Below are positions 23,175-24,320 of a DNA stretch of 24,320 bases, one piece after another; the stretch's first letter is position 1; every line of letters begins with the position of its first letter. The notes below the pieces were generated by a model. It saw nothing but the letters and a program-made list of their open reading frames with translations. It had not been told where the DNA came from and searched no databases. Source of the DNA: PALSA-610 sp038239145 (GTDB lineage: Bacteria; Actinomycetota; Acidimicrobiia; IMCC26256; PALSA-610); assembly GCA_038239145.1 (NCBI GenBank), contig JBBSFB010000060.1, positions 1 to 24,320 on the forward strand, given 5' to 3'. The position numbers were made by a program, and so were the translations under genes.

Positions 23175-23343
23175 AAGCCCGCCGCCGTGGTCGTCCAACG
23201 ATCGGGGCCGGGCCCGCTGATGTCGTGCCGGTCCGCATCGACCCCGAGACGCGGGCGGCGATCGCGGCGCGAGCCGAGACAGAACACACGACACCAAGCG
23301 AGATCATCCCCGAGGCGTTACACGGTTCCTTGGGGTTGCGTAG
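23062..23343 (+). pseudogene. Decayed ribbon-helix-helix antitoxin
   Basis: A strong Shine-Dalgarno GGAGGAGGG (23046-23054) is followed after 7 nt by ATA ACG GCA CCC AAG CCC TAC, exactly where ATG is expected, so the start codon seems mutated G to A. The opening APKPYR frame then gives way by a net +1 shift to EHPQVGPSPDGDLDAIADEV, EHEEYDVEQLKARRRGRPT and the RHH part VPVRIDPETRAAIAARAE, TEHTTPSEIIPEALHGSLGL. The normal stop is also missing in that frame; a TAG at 23341 lies in another frame. The protein would bind DNA and neutralise the toxin encoded just upstream. A shortened product from GTG 23225 is possible, but it would run on into unrelated sequence. Confidence 0.7.
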
Positions 23344-23842
23344 CGTTCGCGTTCGCTCTGATAGCAACGAATGGCGACGCGGTGCGATCAGGTGCCCCGG
23401 CGGTCCAAACCGAATGCTCAGCTCGTGCGCCTCTGACTCGGATGCCTGTCGTCTGCGCCAAAAAAGGGCGGTAGCTCTGCGGCACCGACTTGACGTGGCT
23501 CCGCTGCTTCGTCCAGCCGGCGGTTCCCAGTCCGCAACGCGGCGGAAAGTTCGAGAAAGGTTTCGCTCGCGGCGCTGCGACAGCGGCGGGCAACCGATCG
23601 ACGAAAACTCCAGGCACCATGGACGACGTACACGATCGGCCGTCCCGCCTGTCGGAGTGAAGCGCGATCAACCGCCGTCTGAGAATGTGATCAGTTCGAA
23701 CCCGCGATCGGCGGACCCCGAATCCCTTGCTGCGCGTCCACCGAGTACCTCTGCGTCCTCGGAGACGTCACGCGCCGACCGAGCGCGAGGTTCCCCGTGG
23801 TGCCCGTCCCGGATCGTCGATGATCTCCGGGTGCGACCGTCG
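23344..23842. other. Half-kilobase without a recognised gene
   Basis: Several frames are open on both strands but none carries a family I recognise. A 71-codon minus-strand frame (23633-23418) includes ETFLELSAALRTGNRRLDEA, which looks more protein-like than its rivals and may be a fragment of a lost gene. Nothing else is seen. Confidence 0.4.
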
Positions 23843-24320
23843 TCAAGAACCGAGATCGAGTTCAGGTGGCTCAACGTCACGTCTCGGTGAAGTGCCGAGT
23901 TCGCGCATCGCACGCGAGAGCTCGAGAAACCAACCGTCGAACTCGTGACGTAGCTGCGCGAAAGTCGCGTCGTCGACATCGAACTCGACGCGGTCGCGGC
24001 GCTGCATCCGCGCGAGCGATTCCGCGAACATGTGCTCAACGAATCCACGGTCCTTCTCGCGTGCGAGTCCACACAATCGTTCGCGCGAGTAGTAGTTCCG
24101 GATCCGGAACACGTCAACGTAGTCACGCGCCTCGGCCCGCCCATACAATGCAAGGACCTTGTCCGCGGCGACCTCGTCCCGATCAAGGGTGAGCCCGAAC
24201 TCGGTCCGCTGCAGCGCGCGCATCCGATAGTCCCAAGCGAGATCCAGTTCCGTGGTGTCGTCGCCGTCGCGGATCTCGACGCGCACAAAACCAGGGCTCG
24301 AACGGATCACTTCGACCTGC
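23843..24320 (-). CDS. AbiEii-family nucleotidyltransferase toxin, N-terminus beyond right edge
   Basis: The last 159 residues of an AbiEii/AbiGii-type protein, toxin of a type IV toxin-antitoxin and abortive-infection system. Visible are VEIRDGDDTTELDLAWDYRM, the conserved central block LDRDEVAADKVLALYGRAEARDYVDVFRI, whose K and D residues belong to nucleotidyltransferase motifs III and IV, and a helical C-terminus (RERLCGLAREKDRGFVEHMF onward, then FDVDDATFAQLRHEFDGWF). The GSxxxxxDxD site is expected in the missing N-terminal part. Its usual partner AbiEi would lie upstream, outside the window. Such toxins add nucleotides to tRNA 3' ends. Whether the gene is intact cannot be judged. Together with the primase-helicase it marks the region as defence-related. 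Confidence 0.82.
   Translation of the reverse strand, partial: QVEVIRSSPGFVRVEIRDGDDTTELDLAWDYRMRALQRTEFGLTLDRDEVAADKVLALYGRAEARDYVDVFRIRNYYSRERLCGLAREKDRGFVEHMFAESLARMQRRDRVEFDVDDATFAQLRHEFDGWFLELSRAMRELGTSPRRDVEPPELDLGS

Noticed and set aside
23690..23712. T-loop-like GTTCGAACCCGCG, possible tRNA or att copy
   Set aside because: No acceptor or anticodon stem can be drawn around it and it matches only a few bases of the tRNA-Gly 3' end.
1..24320. CRISPR arrays, insertion sequences, integrases, rRNA
   Set aside because: No regularly spaced repeats, transposase or recombinase motifs or rRNA sequence were found by eye on either strand.

Overview
The window is high-GC, compact DNA with GTG starts, 4-nt ATGA/GTGA gene overlaps and apparently leaderless promoters. 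It holds actinobacterial-type families: a PadR-controlled ABC exporter, a split DipZ-like thioredoxin/CcdA pair, an LLM flavin oxidoreductase, BVMO-like monooxygenase and GH13 glucosidase. I infer an actinomycete-grade bacterium, possibly of the Acidimicrobiia; the class cannot be fixed from the sequence alone.

Layout. 1-3580: a DHA2 drug exporter (cut by the left edge), a divergent LLM flavin oxidoreductase, and a BVMO-like monooxygenase converging on it. 3606-7525: a leftward operon of PadR regulator, ABC ATPase and FtsX-type permease, with the monooxygenase 25 nt behind it. The permease carries one frameshift. Two copies of an 11-bp dyad sit at the PadR start. 7530-10471: a possible 53-residue Cys-containing ORF, then a membrane-anchored thioredoxin and CcdA, then a degenerate GGDEF protein behind a structured leader. 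10468-12416: a GH13 alpha-glucosidase and a decayed fragment of an efflux adaptor.

12417-14789 is the most unusual stretch. Four overlapping genes encode a UGSC-family protein (Cys form of a selenoprotein family), a 350-residue conserved protein of unknown function, a small NifU-like CxxC protein and a MarR regulator. They look like one thiol/metal-linked transcription unit with its own regulator, and I know of no described function for it. 14965-16509: a VOC protein, then YceI and HxlR genes transcribed divergently. 16620-19345: a two-TM GGDEF-EAL protein overlapping a lipoprotein with His-containing helical repeats.

19560-24320 looks like an accessory or defence island next to tRNA-Gly(TCC). 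It has a 0.5-kb gene-free stretch, a TOTE-type primase-helicase, a decayed small-toxin/RHH-antitoxin pair with several visible lesions, and an AbiEii-type nucleotidyltransferase toxin cut by the right edge. No integrase, transposase or CRISPR array is visible.

A cross-cutting signal: five transcription units without a Shine-Dalgarno have a TANNNT hexamer exactly 6 nt before the start codon (PadR, monooxygenase, thioredoxin, GH13, UGSC). Genes with a good Shine-Dalgarno (VOC, YceI, HxlR, GGDEF-EAL) lack it. This suggests leaderless transcripts.
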